DNA of 64,000 nt from Bradyrhizobium sp. WSM471 (GTDB taxonomy: Bacteria; Pseudomonadota; Alphaproteobacteria; Rhizobiales; Xanthobacteraceae): NCBI RefSeq assembly GCF_000244915.1, contig NZ_CM001442.1, forward strand, positions 806,001 through 870,000, written 5' to 3'. Shown in pieces: positions 46,458 through 54,439 of this stretch (position 1 is the first letter of the stretch; each line of letters starts with the position of its first letter). The notes beneath the pieces are model-generated. The model did no database searches, was not told the DNA's origin, and was given only the letters and a program-made list of their open reading frames with translations. The position numbers and the translations under genes are program-made.

Positions 46458-46474
46458 ACCCTTGGAATCGGCGA

Positions 46475-46957
46475 ATGCTACCGGCAAATGACGACTTCGA
46501 ATCTGTTTGGGACTACCCGCGGCCTCCACGGCTGGAGAGGGTACGGCACCGCCTGATCGTCATGTTCGAAAATGTCCTCGTCGCCGACACGCAATCCGGC
46601 TATCGCGTGCTGGAGACAAGTCATCCTCCCACTTACTACTTCCCTCCCACAGATGTCGCGCTCGCGCTGTTGCGCCGCGCCGACGGTCATTCGTTTTGTG
46701 AGTTTAAGGGCGTCGCGGAATATCGTACGATCAGCGTCGGCGACCGGGTCTCGGTACGTGCGGCTTGGGTTTATCCGCGCCCGCTCGAGCCGTACAAGGA
46801 GATTGCGGGCCATTTCGCCTTTTATCCATCTCGGGTCGATGCCTGCTTCGTCGGCCACGAGCAGGCCATAGCGCAAGAGGGCGAATTCTACGGCGGCTGG
46901 ATCACCTCGGGGATCAACGGCTCTTTCAAGGGCGGCTCAGGCGGCCAGGGCTGGTAG
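46475..46957 (+). CDS. DUF427 domain protein
   Basis: The 160-residue protein matches the DUF427 pattern: DYPRPPRLERVRHRL at the start, VLADTQ-like VADTQSGYRVLETSHPPTYY, and AGHFAFYPSRVDACFVG. Members are small beta-barrel proteins of unknown function. The C-terminus (GGWITSGINGSFKGGSGGQG) is typical of the longer rhizobial form. The ATG at 46475 lies just after the fasciclin hairpin. Confidence 0.88.
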   Translation: MLPANDDFESVWDYPRPPRLERVRHRLIVMFENVLVADTQSGYRVLETSHPPTYYFPPTDVALALLRRADGHSFCEFKGVAEYRTISVGDRVSVRAAWVYPRPLEPYKEIAGHFAFYPSRVDACFVGHEQAIAQEGEFYGGWITSGINGSFKGGSGGQGW

Positions 46958-47189
46958 AAATCTTCTCGCAAACTTGCGGTCTACCCGCCTGCCTGACATC
47001 GGCGGCCACGAGCCACAGCCTGTTCATGTCCACTCCTGCGCCGGAAGCGAGCCGCGGCCAACTCTCGAGACCTGCCTCGATGATGGCTATGTCGCGGGTT
47101 GGACAGAGCTCCCCGCTGAGTCGCGCTGAAGCTGCTCCTTGACCATGGCTGACCGCAAATGTCCAAAGAAAGCAGATCAGGGGCCAGTC

Positions 47190-47360
47190 TCAGTCGCGGT
47201 CTTTGGGCATGACCACCAGCCTCATCGCAGCCCGGATAATGTCTTCGCGCCCGCTTCGTCGCTCGCGCCATCTTTCGAGCTCCTGGAGACCCGCAACGAG
47301 ACACGCACCGAGACTGATCACCAGCCCCACGAGCAAAAACGCCTGGTCGGTTGGCTCCAT
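47190..47360 (-). CDS. 56-aa single-pass membrane protein
   Basis: The ATG at 47360 has a good ribosome site (GGAGCG, 8 bases upstream). The protein reads MEPTDQAFLLVGLVISLGAC at the start, with one membrane helix, then a charged helix (LERWRERRSGREDIIRAAM). The start upstream at 47447 lacks a ribosome site. It lies 56 bases after the GNAT gene on the same strand. Function is unknown. Confidence 0.6.
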   Translation of the reverse strand: MEPTDQAFLLVGLVISLGACLVAGLQELERWRERRSGREDIIRAAMRLVVMPKDRD

Positions 47361-47416
47361 GTCACGCTCCGTGCGTGTGAAGCCGAACATATTCGACGAG
47401 ATCGATGGACAACATG

Positions 47417-47878
47417 TCACCACGTCACGTGCCCCATACCGCGCCACAGAGCGAGCACATCCTGCTCAACGAGAAACTCCGGCCACATGAAGGTGTGATA
47501 GCCTCGTTGGCCCGCAGCAAACGCTGCGAGCTGGAGGAGGTGCCCATAGATCATGAGGCGATCTTCGGCCGCCGAGCTTGCGACCCCCAGCTCCGTGCAA
47601 CCGGCAAGAGTCGGGGCCGGGTGCAATTCAACCACAGCGACGAGCGCGTCGCGCGCGATGCAGGCGATCACAATTGCTTCCTCAGCATCGAGACCACGGC
47701 AGTAGCCCACGATCGCGTCGTCCGACATGCCGCATCCGAAGCGTGCGCGCCGTTGATCGAATGTCAGGCTATTGAAGAAAGGGACAAGAAGCGACCGGAG
47801 TTCCCCAGCCGAGAGTGTCCTGAACGACAGCGTGGAAGCGCCGGGGCTGCAAAATTCAAGAGCATTTGACGTCTTCAT
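47417..47878 (-). CDS. GNAT-family acetyltransferase-like protein
   Basis: The 153-residue protein begins with LSAGELRSLLVPFFNSLTFD then QRRARFG, the pattern seen at the start of a GNAT subgroup common in rhizobia. It continues with beta strands (IVIACIARDALVAVVELHPA). The acetyl-CoA loop (Q/R-x-x-G-x-G/A) is not clear, so it may be short or degenerate. The ATG at 47878 follows GGAAAC. The 56-aa membrane protein lies downstream. Confidence 0.65.
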   Translation of the reverse strand: MKTSNALEFCSPGASTLSFRTLSAGELRSLLVPFFNSLTFDQRRARFGCGMSDDAIVGYCRGLDAEEAIVIACIARDALVAVVELHPAPTLAGCTELGVASSAAEDRLMIYGHLLQLAAFAAGQRGYHTFMWPEFLVEQDVLALWRGMGHVTW

Positions 47879-48131
47879 GTTGTTTCCAATGCGTCTGCTG
47901 AAAAAGTGTGCACGAGAGTCCAGCCTGGATGAAAAAAAGCGGTCTCCAAACGGCGCGATGCTAGTGCAATCTCGAAATTGATGCTGTGGCGTCCTTCACA
48001 ATCAGCACTCGCGTTTGATGTAGCGAAAATCATGCCGCTCGCAGGCGTCGGTCGTGAAGGTCACAAAAGTCGCTCACGCGACAATTTAATGCTGCTATGC
48101 TGCAATCAGCCCACTCGTGGAGACGCCGCTG

Positions 48132-49110
48132 ATGATGAACCGCAACCTCGTTGCCGCGCTGGTCACGTTTGGCCTGGCCTCGCCCGCCGTCACCCGCGCG
48201 CAGGACGCGCCGCTTGAGGAGCAGATCGTCAACCAGATGAACAAAGTGTTCGGTGTCCACTCTGGATTCCGCGCCAATCACGCCAAAGGCGTCGTGGCCG
48301 AGGGGAAGTTTAAGGCCTCTCCAGAAGCCGCAGGCTTGAGCAAGGCGGTGCATTTCGGCGGCACCGACATCCCGGTGACTGTGCGGTTCTCTGACTCCAC
48401 GGGAGTACCAAATCTGCCCGACGGATCGGATGACGCCAATCCGCATGGCGTCTCGGTGAAATTTCACCTGCCCGACGGCAGCGACACGGACATCGTGATC
48501 AATTCGCTGAAATTCTTTCCCGTCGCGACCAGCGAGGAATTTCGCGACCTGCTCGTCGCAATCGCGCAGAGCCCGCCGGACGCGGCCAAGCCGACGAAGT
48601 TTGAGCAGTTCGTGGCAAGCCACCTCACGGTCCCAGCTGCCTTCGCCACGGTCGCCACGCCCAACAGTTTCGCTAACGAGGCCTACTTCGGCATCAATGC
48701 GTTTGTGTTCGTCAACAAAGGTGGTCAGCGACAGGCCGTCCGTTACCAGATGATTCCCGAGAAGCTCGTGCACCTGGACAAGGCGGAGGCTGCGAAGATG
48801 ACGCCGGACTTCCTGATGGAGGAGCTGCCCTCACGATTGAAGCAGGGGCCGGTGACCTTCCGGTTCAAGGTGCAACTCGCTGCCGAGGGCGACTCCACCA
48901 AAGACCCATCGAAGCCCTGGCCTGATGATCGCAAGCTGGTCGAGCTTGGCGTGCTGACGATCGACAAAGCCGTGGCGAACAGTGAGGAGGCGCAAAAGAA
49001 GCTCCTGTTCCTGCCGGGCCCTCACCGACGGGATCGAGCAGTCCGACGATCCGATGGTCGATGTTCGCAACGGCGCCTACGCGATCTCGTTCTCGCGGCG
49101 CAATCCTTGA
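48132..49110 (+). pseudogene. Secreted catalase-family peroxidase (SrpA-like), C-terminal frameshift
   Basis: The ATG at 48132 has GGAG upstream and a signal peptide (LVAALVTFGLASPAVTRA). The body matches small catalase-related peroxidases: FRANHAKGVVAEGKF (His region), VTVRFSDSTGVPNLPDGSDD then ANPHGVSVKF, and FGINAFVFVNKGG. The family C-terminus DGIEQSDDPMVDVRNGAYAI then SFSRRNP is present in another frame and ends at 49110. The original frame shifts near 49018 and runs on to 49121 with unrelated residues. The haem-ligand Tyr lies in YQMIPEKLVHL or nearby and precedes the shift, so partial function is conceivable. Confidence 0.8.
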
Positions 49111-49139
49111 CGGTCGGTTAGTCAGCAGTTCATCTCGGA

Positions 49140-49399
49140 ATGCCAGTGGGTTGGCCGCGACCTACTCGGAATTTCCGCCGATGCTGACCGGCTGCGCTCC
49201 AACGTAAAAAAGCTGACTGCCAAAAGCGGCCGGACTCTGGACGAAGAGGTGGCCGCGTCCGCCGCCAGCAGCCCGGCAAAGCATTGGGCGTGTCGAAGAG
49301 TTCGGCGCCGTCTGCACATTCTATTGCAGCGCCCATCCAGGCTATTTAACCGGTCAGACTGTCATGCTGGACGGCGGTCGGTATCCCGCTGTCTTTTAG
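49140..49399 (+). pseudogene. Short-chain dehydrogenase C-terminal fragment
   Basis: The sequence reads ISADADRLRSNVKKLTAKSG, then after a one-base shift near 49283 VEEFGAVCTFYCS and GYLTGQTVMLDGGRYPAVF. The last motif is the typical C-terminus of SDR/FabG-type enzymes. The NAD-binding N-terminus and the Tyr-x3-Lys site are missing. It directly follows the catalase gene. Confidence 0.7.
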
Positions 49400-49872
49400 A
49401 GCGGGTCGCTGTCCGTGAGGAGGCGCTAGTTTTCCCGAATACACATAATGGCATCCGCCGTTCCGCTGGATATGACCTCTACTCTTCGAACTCCCGGCAA
49501 CCCACGCCGGCGTTCCCCATCTTGTGTCGAGGCCTCGCTGCTCGGGCGCGATCATGCAGAACGCGGCGTCGCTGCGCTGGACGAGTACTTGCAGACCAAG
49601 AACGTGATAATCGATTTTCTAGCGAGAGCGCTATCCGTTCGCTCACGATGTAAGGTGCGCGGCCGCCGAACGGCCCCTCTACTCATCTCCCTATTGGAGC
49701 GGCGGGAAGGTGCCGTCCCCAATCTCCAGAGCTGCAATCAATCCTCTGAGAGTAGCGGCGATCGATGAGATCGCCGCCGCACTCAGGCAACAAGACGGGC
49801 GGCTGACGGATACTGCTTTTCCCGCACCCTCTGACCGGCTAGATTGCACCGCGCAATAGCAGAGACAGGCGG
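49400..49872. other. Intergenic region without a supported gene
   Basis: A plus-strand frame (49448-49768, 106 codons) contains GRDHAERGVAALDEYLQTKN but matches nothing I recognise and has no ribosome site. Confidence 0.45.
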
Positions 49873-50183
49873 GTGTTCGACGGATTGTACAAATGCGAGT
49901 ATCGTGCCGGCCGCGTGCTGAACCGTAGCGTCATGCGTGTGCGCGGTGGCCGCATGCTGGGCGGAAACTCGGCTTTCGCCCACGTCGGAAGCTACGAAGA
50001 GATCGACGGCGTGATCGTCGGTCGCGTAGCCGGACAGCGCCATGCCCTCAATCCCGAGGTGCGGCAGCTCTATGATGCGGATGATGACGAGCTGATCCTG
50101 CGCGGCCGTGCGGTCGGGGATTCCTATCACTTCGACGCCTCTCCGGTCCGGCTCCCTGATCAAGTGATGCATGCCGTGATGAC
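49873..50183 (+). pseudogene. GrlR-like regulatory protein, C-terminus lost
   Basis: The frame opens with FDGLYKCEYRAGRVLNRSVM, then GGRMLGGNSAFAHVGSYEEI and LILRGRAVGDSYHFDASPVR. This is the beta-barrel pattern of the GrlR family (DGLYxVxF ... GGDSxxYYVGxY ... LxGxxxG). Past about 50180 the codons are simply the antisense of hxsB, so the natural C-terminus has been replaced. In pathogens GrlR binds the activator GrlA; in rhizobia the role is unknown. The start is a GTG at 49873 with a weak ribosome site. Confidence 0.6.
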
Positions 50184-50706
50184 GAGCTTGGATGATCGTC
50201 TTGATCAGCGGAAAATTGAGAAGAGGCTCCCCGCCCTGAAACTCAATCTTGATTCGTGCCGACGGGCTGGCGAACGCAATGTCCAGGGCGCGCATCGCCG
50301 TTTCCTGGCTCATATCGAAGCGCGAGCGATCGGTACTTTGACGCGAGACCTGGCAATAAGGGCAAGAGTGTTCGCACCGAAGCGTCACGACGAAAATATG
50401 AAGCGGGGTCATCTGCTGCAGGAACGACATCCGGCTTCTCAGTCGGGCGGCCAGAAGCTGACGTTGCGCCTTCTGGTTCGCTCCGGTGACGAGATGAGCG
50501 GCATAGGCCCTTTCGTAGAGGCCGTCGCCGGGTCGGACCCGAAGGTCGACAAGCCTGCTTAGTTCATCCTCCGTCAGGCGGATGAAATCGCCGATCATGT
50601 TGGCGACAAGACACTGGCCCTCGCCGATGCGCTCAAAATTGAACGGCAACAGCGATAGATCTTCGGTTGCCGCTCTGAAGGTCTCAGGAGATAAAAACCG
50701 CGCCAT
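50184..50706 (-). pseudogene. hxsB: HxsB radical SAM maturase of a His-Xaa-Ser system, truncated
   Basis: About 174 residues match HxsB: LHIFVVTLRCEHSCPYCQ with the radical-SAM cysteines (C-x3-C-x2-C), VSRQSTDRSRFDMSQETAMR and IKIEFQGGEPLLNFPLIKT. The normal protein is more than 400 residues. After IIQA the frame runs on to 49783 only as the antisense of the GrlR-like gene. The first Fe-S site remains, but the SPASM-like C-terminal half is gone. The ATG at 50706 follows GGAG and lies 17 bases after hxsD. HxsC, the partner radical SAM enzyme, is absent. Confidence 0.85.
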
Positions 50707-50723
50707 GGTTCTCCGGCAGGACT

Positions 50724-51083
50724 CTACTTTTGGTTGGTGGCCAGGGCCCCGAAGGCAAGTGCGAGGATAACGTTCCGGACGCCTTCGGTTTTTTCAGCGA
50801 CGCGAATCCGCAAGTTTTCGTTGGCGACAAGGTACAGAAACCGCTCCTTCAGTTCGTCCGAACTAAGCACGGCTCCTTTTTGCGGATTGCCAGAGGAAAC
50901 TAAGCGGCAAATATAGCGGTCGCCTGCACGGTCAACCTGGCAGGTCGCCGATCCGATCAGACGATAGGCTGCCGCATCCAAAGCGTTCAGGCTTTGGATG
51001 CTTGAATCGAAATCGACAGCTACCTCGACCTGAGACGCCGCAGGAAGCTTAGCGGCTGGAGGCATGAGAGGCATGTGAAGCAT
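50724..51083 (-). CDS. hxsD: His-Xaa-Ser system protein HxsD
   Basis: The 119-residue protein matches HxsD: VDFDSSIQSLNALDAAAYRL, then YICRLVSS and LVANENLRIRVAEKTE. HxsD resembles a recognition or chaperone component of His-Xaa-Ser peptide-modification systems, probably presenting the HxsA precursor to the radical SAM enzymes. The ATG at 51083 overlaps the end of hxsA; Met codons at 51074 and 51065 are alternatives. This is the only hxs gene here that appears intact. Confidence 0.85.
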   Translation of the reverse strand: MLHMPLMPPAAKLPAASQVEVAVDFDSSIQSLNALDAAAYRLIGSATCQVDRAGDRYICRLVSSGNPQKGAVLSSDELKERFLYLVANENLRIRVAEKTEGVRNVILALAFGALATNQK

Positions 51084-51276
51084 GCGACGCGTGCGAGCTA
51101 TGTCCCGCGACGATGGTGCCGTCGGCCTGCTTCGTCATGACAAACCCGAGAAGGTCTTCTCCTGCTTGATAATAGGCATTGGGCCGAGGTTTATCAGCAG
51201 TGACTTCGGTGGCTACGGAGGTCCGTTCATCGGCAACGACCGCCTTGACCGAGCAGAGCTAACGCACCGTGGTCAT
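51049..51276 (-). pseudogene. hxsA: His-Xaa-Ser repeat precursor HxsA with early amber stop
   Basis: The minus strand encodes ADKPRPNAYYQAGEDLLGF, VMTKQADGTIVAGHSS and then four more H-A-S repeats before the stop at 51049. The His-x-Ser repeat is the hallmark of HxsA, the substrate of the system. An ATG at 51276 with a G-rich ribosome site (GAGGGGG) is in the same frame, but codon six is TAG (51259-51261). No other start exists before a Met deep in the protein. A mutated start region, rather than loss of the peptide, best explains this. The 3' end overlaps hxsD. Confidence 0.75.
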
Positions 51277-51342
51277 CGCGGCCCCCCTCGGAAGGGTGAA
51301 CGCGGTGCCGTCCGCGTCGAGATCAACGGCGGCCCGGTTGTT

Positions 51343-52296
51343 CTACACCGGGAGCGCGGCGCCGCCGTCCGGTGTCACGACCTGCCACGCTTTCTTGCCG
51401 ATGTGCTCGCCGGTCAGCATCTTGGAGGCGATCGGCAAGGTGGCGCACTTCAGTCCCACACTCAGACGCCCGAGGTGCTCCGCGCCCGGCACCGGCTCGA
51501 GGAACTGCTCCAGGCCCGTGCGACGGAGGATGTTGTATTCGGTCATGCCCTTCCGCGCGGTGAGCGCGTAATCGGCACCGGGGAGGACGTAGAACACCTT
51601 TCCGCCCGACAGGAAGCCCGTCGCCTGCAGACCTTTATGGCGGAGGCGGTAGAGCGTCGCCGGCGGCGTCGGCATCTGGTCCGGCTCGATCGGCACGACA
51701 TCACCCAGGATGCGCGTGGCGGGCAGCGAAAGGGAGGGGCGGCCCGCGGTCGAACCAGGCGCTTCGAGGGGACGGAAGCCTGCGACGCCGAGGAGGAATT
51801 CTGCCTGTCGGACGAGCTGTTCGAACCCTGGGTCGAGGTTGAGGTTTCCCCCCAAGGGACGGTGGAGGTTCGCGAGCGGCACTCCGATGTCGTGAAGCCG
51901 GTCGACCAATCTGGCCTCGACGTAGCCGGCCGCAAGCTTATGGAAGCGGGGGTCGAAAGAATACAGCAGATAGACCTGCGCCTTGTTGAGGACCTCGGCG
52001 GCGACGCGCTCGCCGATCTTCCGATTCCCGTTGCCCTCACCGACATACACCACGGATCCGTGGACGATATAGCAGATATTGCTGGAGGCGGAGGGGAGTT
52101 GCGCCTTCAACCGGTCGAGCTGCAGAAACGGCGCCGCGACGACGGCCAGAATGCCGCCCATGGACTGCGACCGGCGCAGTCCGCAGAGCGACGTATCGAG
52201 AAGTTCTATCGTCGCCACGAAGGGGAATTCGCGATCGAGCAGCGGGTACTGTTGGAAAACTACGGTGTCGTCGGTCGGCCCTTTGAGATCAGCCAT
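51343..52296 (-). CDS. GIY-YIG nuclease-like protein
   Basis: From the ATG at 52296 the protein has 317 residues. The middle holds a GIY-YIG-like core: ICYIVHGSVVYVGEGN (the two-strand motif), the Arg helix NRKIGERVA, and the catalytic Glu in AGYVEARLVDRLHDIG. The C-terminal third (GLQATGFLSGGKVFYVLPGA) may be a DUF4357-like tail, which often follows such domains. The first ~90 residues are not recognised. It follows the XRE regulator gene on the same strand, but it has its own operator-like palindrome just upstream, suggesting control by that regulator. Confidence 0.65.
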   Translation of the reverse strand: MADLKGPTDDTVVFQQYPLLDREFPFVATIELLDTSLCGLRRSQSMGGILAVVAAPFLQLDRLKAQLPSASSNICYIVHGSVVYVGEGNGNRKIGERVAAEVLNKAQVYLLYSFDPRFHKLAAGYVEARLVDRLHDIGVPLANLHRPLGGNLNLDPGFEQLVRQAEFLLGVAGFRPLEAPGSTAGRPSLSLPATRILGDVVPIEPDQMPTPPATLYRLRHKGLQATGFLSGGKVFYVLPGADYALTARKGMTEYNILRRTGLEQFLEPVPGAEHLGRLSVGLKCATLPIASKMLTGEHIGKKAWQVVTPDGGAALPV

Positions 52297-52322
52297 TGTT
52301 CTCACGCTTGACGGTTTATGTT

Positions 52323-52340
52323 GGTGACATTATGTAACCG
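52323..52340. promoter_or_regulatory. Operator-like palindrome, copy 1
   Basis: GGTGACATTATGTAACCG is an imperfect inverted repeat (GGTGACA/TGTAACC around a 3-base centre) lying 27 bases before the ATG of the GIY-YIG-like gene. Copy 2 at 52858 has the same 18 bases except one in the centre. The shared flank AT after ACCG extends the match. Confidence 0.75.
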
Positions 52341-52430
52341 ATAACACCGCCGAAGCAAGTCCCGCGTGGTTGCTTGGTTAAGGCGCGTACGCCGCGCTTC
52401 CGCGGCGGGCTGAAGGAGGTGGAGGGTGAA

Positions 52431-52715
52431 CTAGCGACGTTTGGGCCGGGACAGCCGAACCCCTTCGCCCTTGCCACCGACGGCTTTGATGAATTCAACA
52501 CCGCGCTTTTCCAGGCATGCGCAGACCTTCTCGAGCACCGCAACGCGCCGGTAGTCCAGCGCGACCGATTCATCGTTTTCCAGCGCGACTATGGCTTTCC
52601 TGGAGACGTGCGCGTACTCGGCAAGCGTTGCCTGATCTATGCCGACGAGACCGCGAGCGGCCCGGATGAGGTAAGGCGGCGGCCATAAGTCCGCCACGGG
52701 GATTTCGGTCGGCAT
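52431..52715 (-). CDS. XRE/Cro-type transcriptional regulator
   Basis: The 94-residue protein from the ATG at 52715 carries one helix-turn-helix domain: LIRAARGLVGIDQATLAEYA then HVSRKAIVALEND, typical of single-domain Cro/CI regulators. The C-terminal helix ends CLEKRGVEFI with a basic tail. It lies between the GIY-YIG-like gene and the divergent operon starting at 52990. Two near-identical palindromes sit in front of those two units, so it is the obvious candidate repressor and probably autoregulates. Confidence 0.85.
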   Translation of the reverse strand: MPTEIPVADLWPPPYLIRAARGLVGIDQATLAEYAHVSRKAIVALENDESVALDYRRVAVLEKVCACLEKRGVEFIKAVGGKGEGVRLSRPKRR

Positions 52716-52857
52716 TCCTGGCCAGGTCGGTGTCCGTCGCCGCCGCAAACCGACGACTCATTTCGCCAGACTACCGCACTTCGACAATCCGATGAAGATC
52801 GCGCGGTTAACCTAACGGGCACAAAAAGACACCGACGTATTGACTCGCGCTTCCGTC

Positions 52858-52875
52858 GGTGACATTTTGTAACCG
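52858..52875. promoter_or_regulatory. Operator-like palindrome, copy 2
   Basis: GGTGACATTTTGTAACCG lies between the divergent XRE gene (start 52715) and the GTG start of the operon at 52990. It matches copy 1 at 52323-52340 at 17 of 18 bases. Binding of a dimeric regulator could control both directions. Confidence 0.75.
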
Positions 52876-52989
52876 ATCGGGTAGCCGTGAGGTCGAGAAG
52901 GGGCGGCGCGTCACCCTCAAGGTCAGGTTCCCTTACCTCGACCCCGCGGGCACGCGCGAGCGGCCATCGCGATAGCTTAGGAGAATTGA

Positions 52990-53436
52990 GTGAGCACCCA
53001 ACGCAAACCCTACCAAACGACCGTTCCGGATTTTCGCTCGATCGAGGAGCCCTCCTTCAGGGCGCTCGGCTGGTGGCGGAATACGCGCGCGGACAACTTC
53101 CACGCCTCTTCACTGGGCGAGATGAAGGCTGCGGTCGCCAACATCGCGATGCTCGCGGAGCCCCGTTGGCGCGACGCGGCTTCCGGCGATGCTGCCGCGG
53201 CCATCGCCCTCGTGCTTGCGATGGGGCCGGAGAACTCCCACGCACTGAAGTTCGACATCTGCATGACCGCCCTCGTCATCTGCGCTTGCGAAGGCGACGC
53301 CGCATCGTGCCTGGTCATCGCCTGGGTGCTCAGGCGGCTACCCAAAGCGAAGACCCGCGAGAAGCGGCTCGCCACGTCCTGGACCGTCCGCGCGATGCGG
53401 CCGCTCCTCGCGCGTGCCGGACTGGATAATGACTGA
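52990..53436 (+). CDS. Unknown 148-aa protein, first gene of the FtsH-like/exonuclease operon
   Basis: I do not recognise this protein. The GTG at 52990 has a good ribosome site (AGGAG, 9 bases upstream). The sequence is helical and Ala-rich after a polar N-terminus (SFRALGWWRNTRADNFHASS), with a hydrophobic segment containing Cys (FDICMTALVICACEGDAASC). The stop overlaps the ATG of the metallophosphoesterase, so translation is coupled. Its place at the head of the operon, behind the operator-like palindrome, suggests a role in the same process. Confidence 0.75.
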   Translation: MSTQRKPYQTTVPDFRSIEEPSFRALGWWRNTRADNFHASSLGEMKAAVANIAMLAEPRWRDAASGDAAAAIALVLAMGPENSHALKFDICMTALVICACEGDAASCLVIAWVLRRLPKAKTREKRLATSWTVRAMRPLLARAGLDND

Positions 53437-54220
53437 TATGCGGCTGCAGATCGTCAACGACCTGCACCTCGACCATCCCGGCAGCGGCGGGGCACCGCCG
53501 CTGGCTAAGGGCGTCCGCATGGTCGTGGTCGCCGGCGACACCTGCGAAGGATTGGTCAATGCCGTCGAACAACTTCGTCGCGCCTACCCGGCGCCGACGG
53601 AAGTCGTCATGGTGGCCGGCAATCACGAACTGTGGTCGAAGAATCTGGACTTCGAAGAACACTGGGAGGAGGGCCTCCTGGCGGCCGAACGCCACGGCGT
53701 TCACCTTCTGGAGAACTCCGCCCTGACACTGTGGGGCGTTCGTCTGCTGGGCTGCACCCTCTGGACCGACTACGAGCTATTCGGAGCGCACATGCGCGAC
53801 GTGGCCATGCACGCCGCAGCCCACACCATGCTCGACCATCGCCGCATCAAGTGGAGGCGCGATCCTTGGCGGCGGTTTCGTCCCGCCGAGGCCCGCCTCC
53901 TCCACCACCGGTCGCGGTTGTTTCTCGAGACGGAGCTTGCGAAATCGCATGACGGCCCGACGGTCTGCATTTCGCACCACGCCATGACGCCGGAGGCGGT
54001 CGCGCCCGCCTTCCGGGACAGCATGGTCACGGCCGCCTACGCTTCCGAGTTGTCGTCCCTGATCGATCGCTTCCAGCCCGACCTGATCGTGTCGGGTCAC
54101 ACGCACTACCCGATGGACCTGACCCGCGGCCGCACGCGCCTCCTCAGCAACCCCGCCGGCTACCCTGGGGAGAGCAGGTCCTTCGATCCGGCCTTCGTCG
54201 TTGAACTGCCTGATCCTTAG
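53429..54220 (+). CDS. Calcineurin-like metallophosphoesterase
   Basis: The 263-residue protein carries the family motifs in order: IVNDLHLD (D-x-H), VVAGDTCEG (GD), VAGNHELW (GNHE), VCISHHAMTP (H) and IVSGHTHYP (GHTH). These residues bind two metal ions for phosphoester hydrolysis. The ATG at 53429 overlaps the stop of the preceding gene by eight bases. There is no signal peptide. Substrates could be nucleic acid ends, nucleotides or phosphoproteins. It is the second gene of the operon with the AAA/M41 protease and the exonuclease. Confidence 0.9.
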   Translation: MTDMRLQIVNDLHLDHPGSGGAPPLAKGVRMVVVAGDTCEGLVNAVEQLRRAYPAPTEVVMVAGNHELWSKNLDFEEHWEEGLLAAERHGVHLLENSALTLWGVRLLGCTLWTDYELFGAHMRDVAMHAAAHTMLDHRRIKWRRDPWRRFRPAEARLLHHRSRLFLETELAKSHDGPTVCISHHAMTPEAVAPAFRDSMVTAAYASELSSLIDRFQPDLIVSGHTHYPMDLTRGRTRLLSNPAGYPGESRSFDPAFVVELPDP

Positions 54221-54439
54221 TCGGCCCGTATGTCGCTGTAAGCCAACTCCGAAAGCCAAGAAGTCGATGACCACCTTCTCGCTTTTCCAGATCATGCACC
54301 AACTTTCCGCCTTCGGCAGACAGGCGTGCGAAGGGCCGGCGTTGAAGTCGCTCGTCTTTGGTGCCTGTCGAGAGGCCGTTGAGAGTGCGTTGGTGGCATC
54401 CGACGATGTTGCCATCTCGGCGCCTCAAGGGGGGCAGCC

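Noticed and set aside
51082..52311. A 409-codon plus-strand open frame opposite the GIY-YIG-like gene
   Set aside because: It has no ribosome site or family resemblance and is Arg/Gly-rich as expected of antisense to a GC-rich gene. The minus strand has recognisable motifs.
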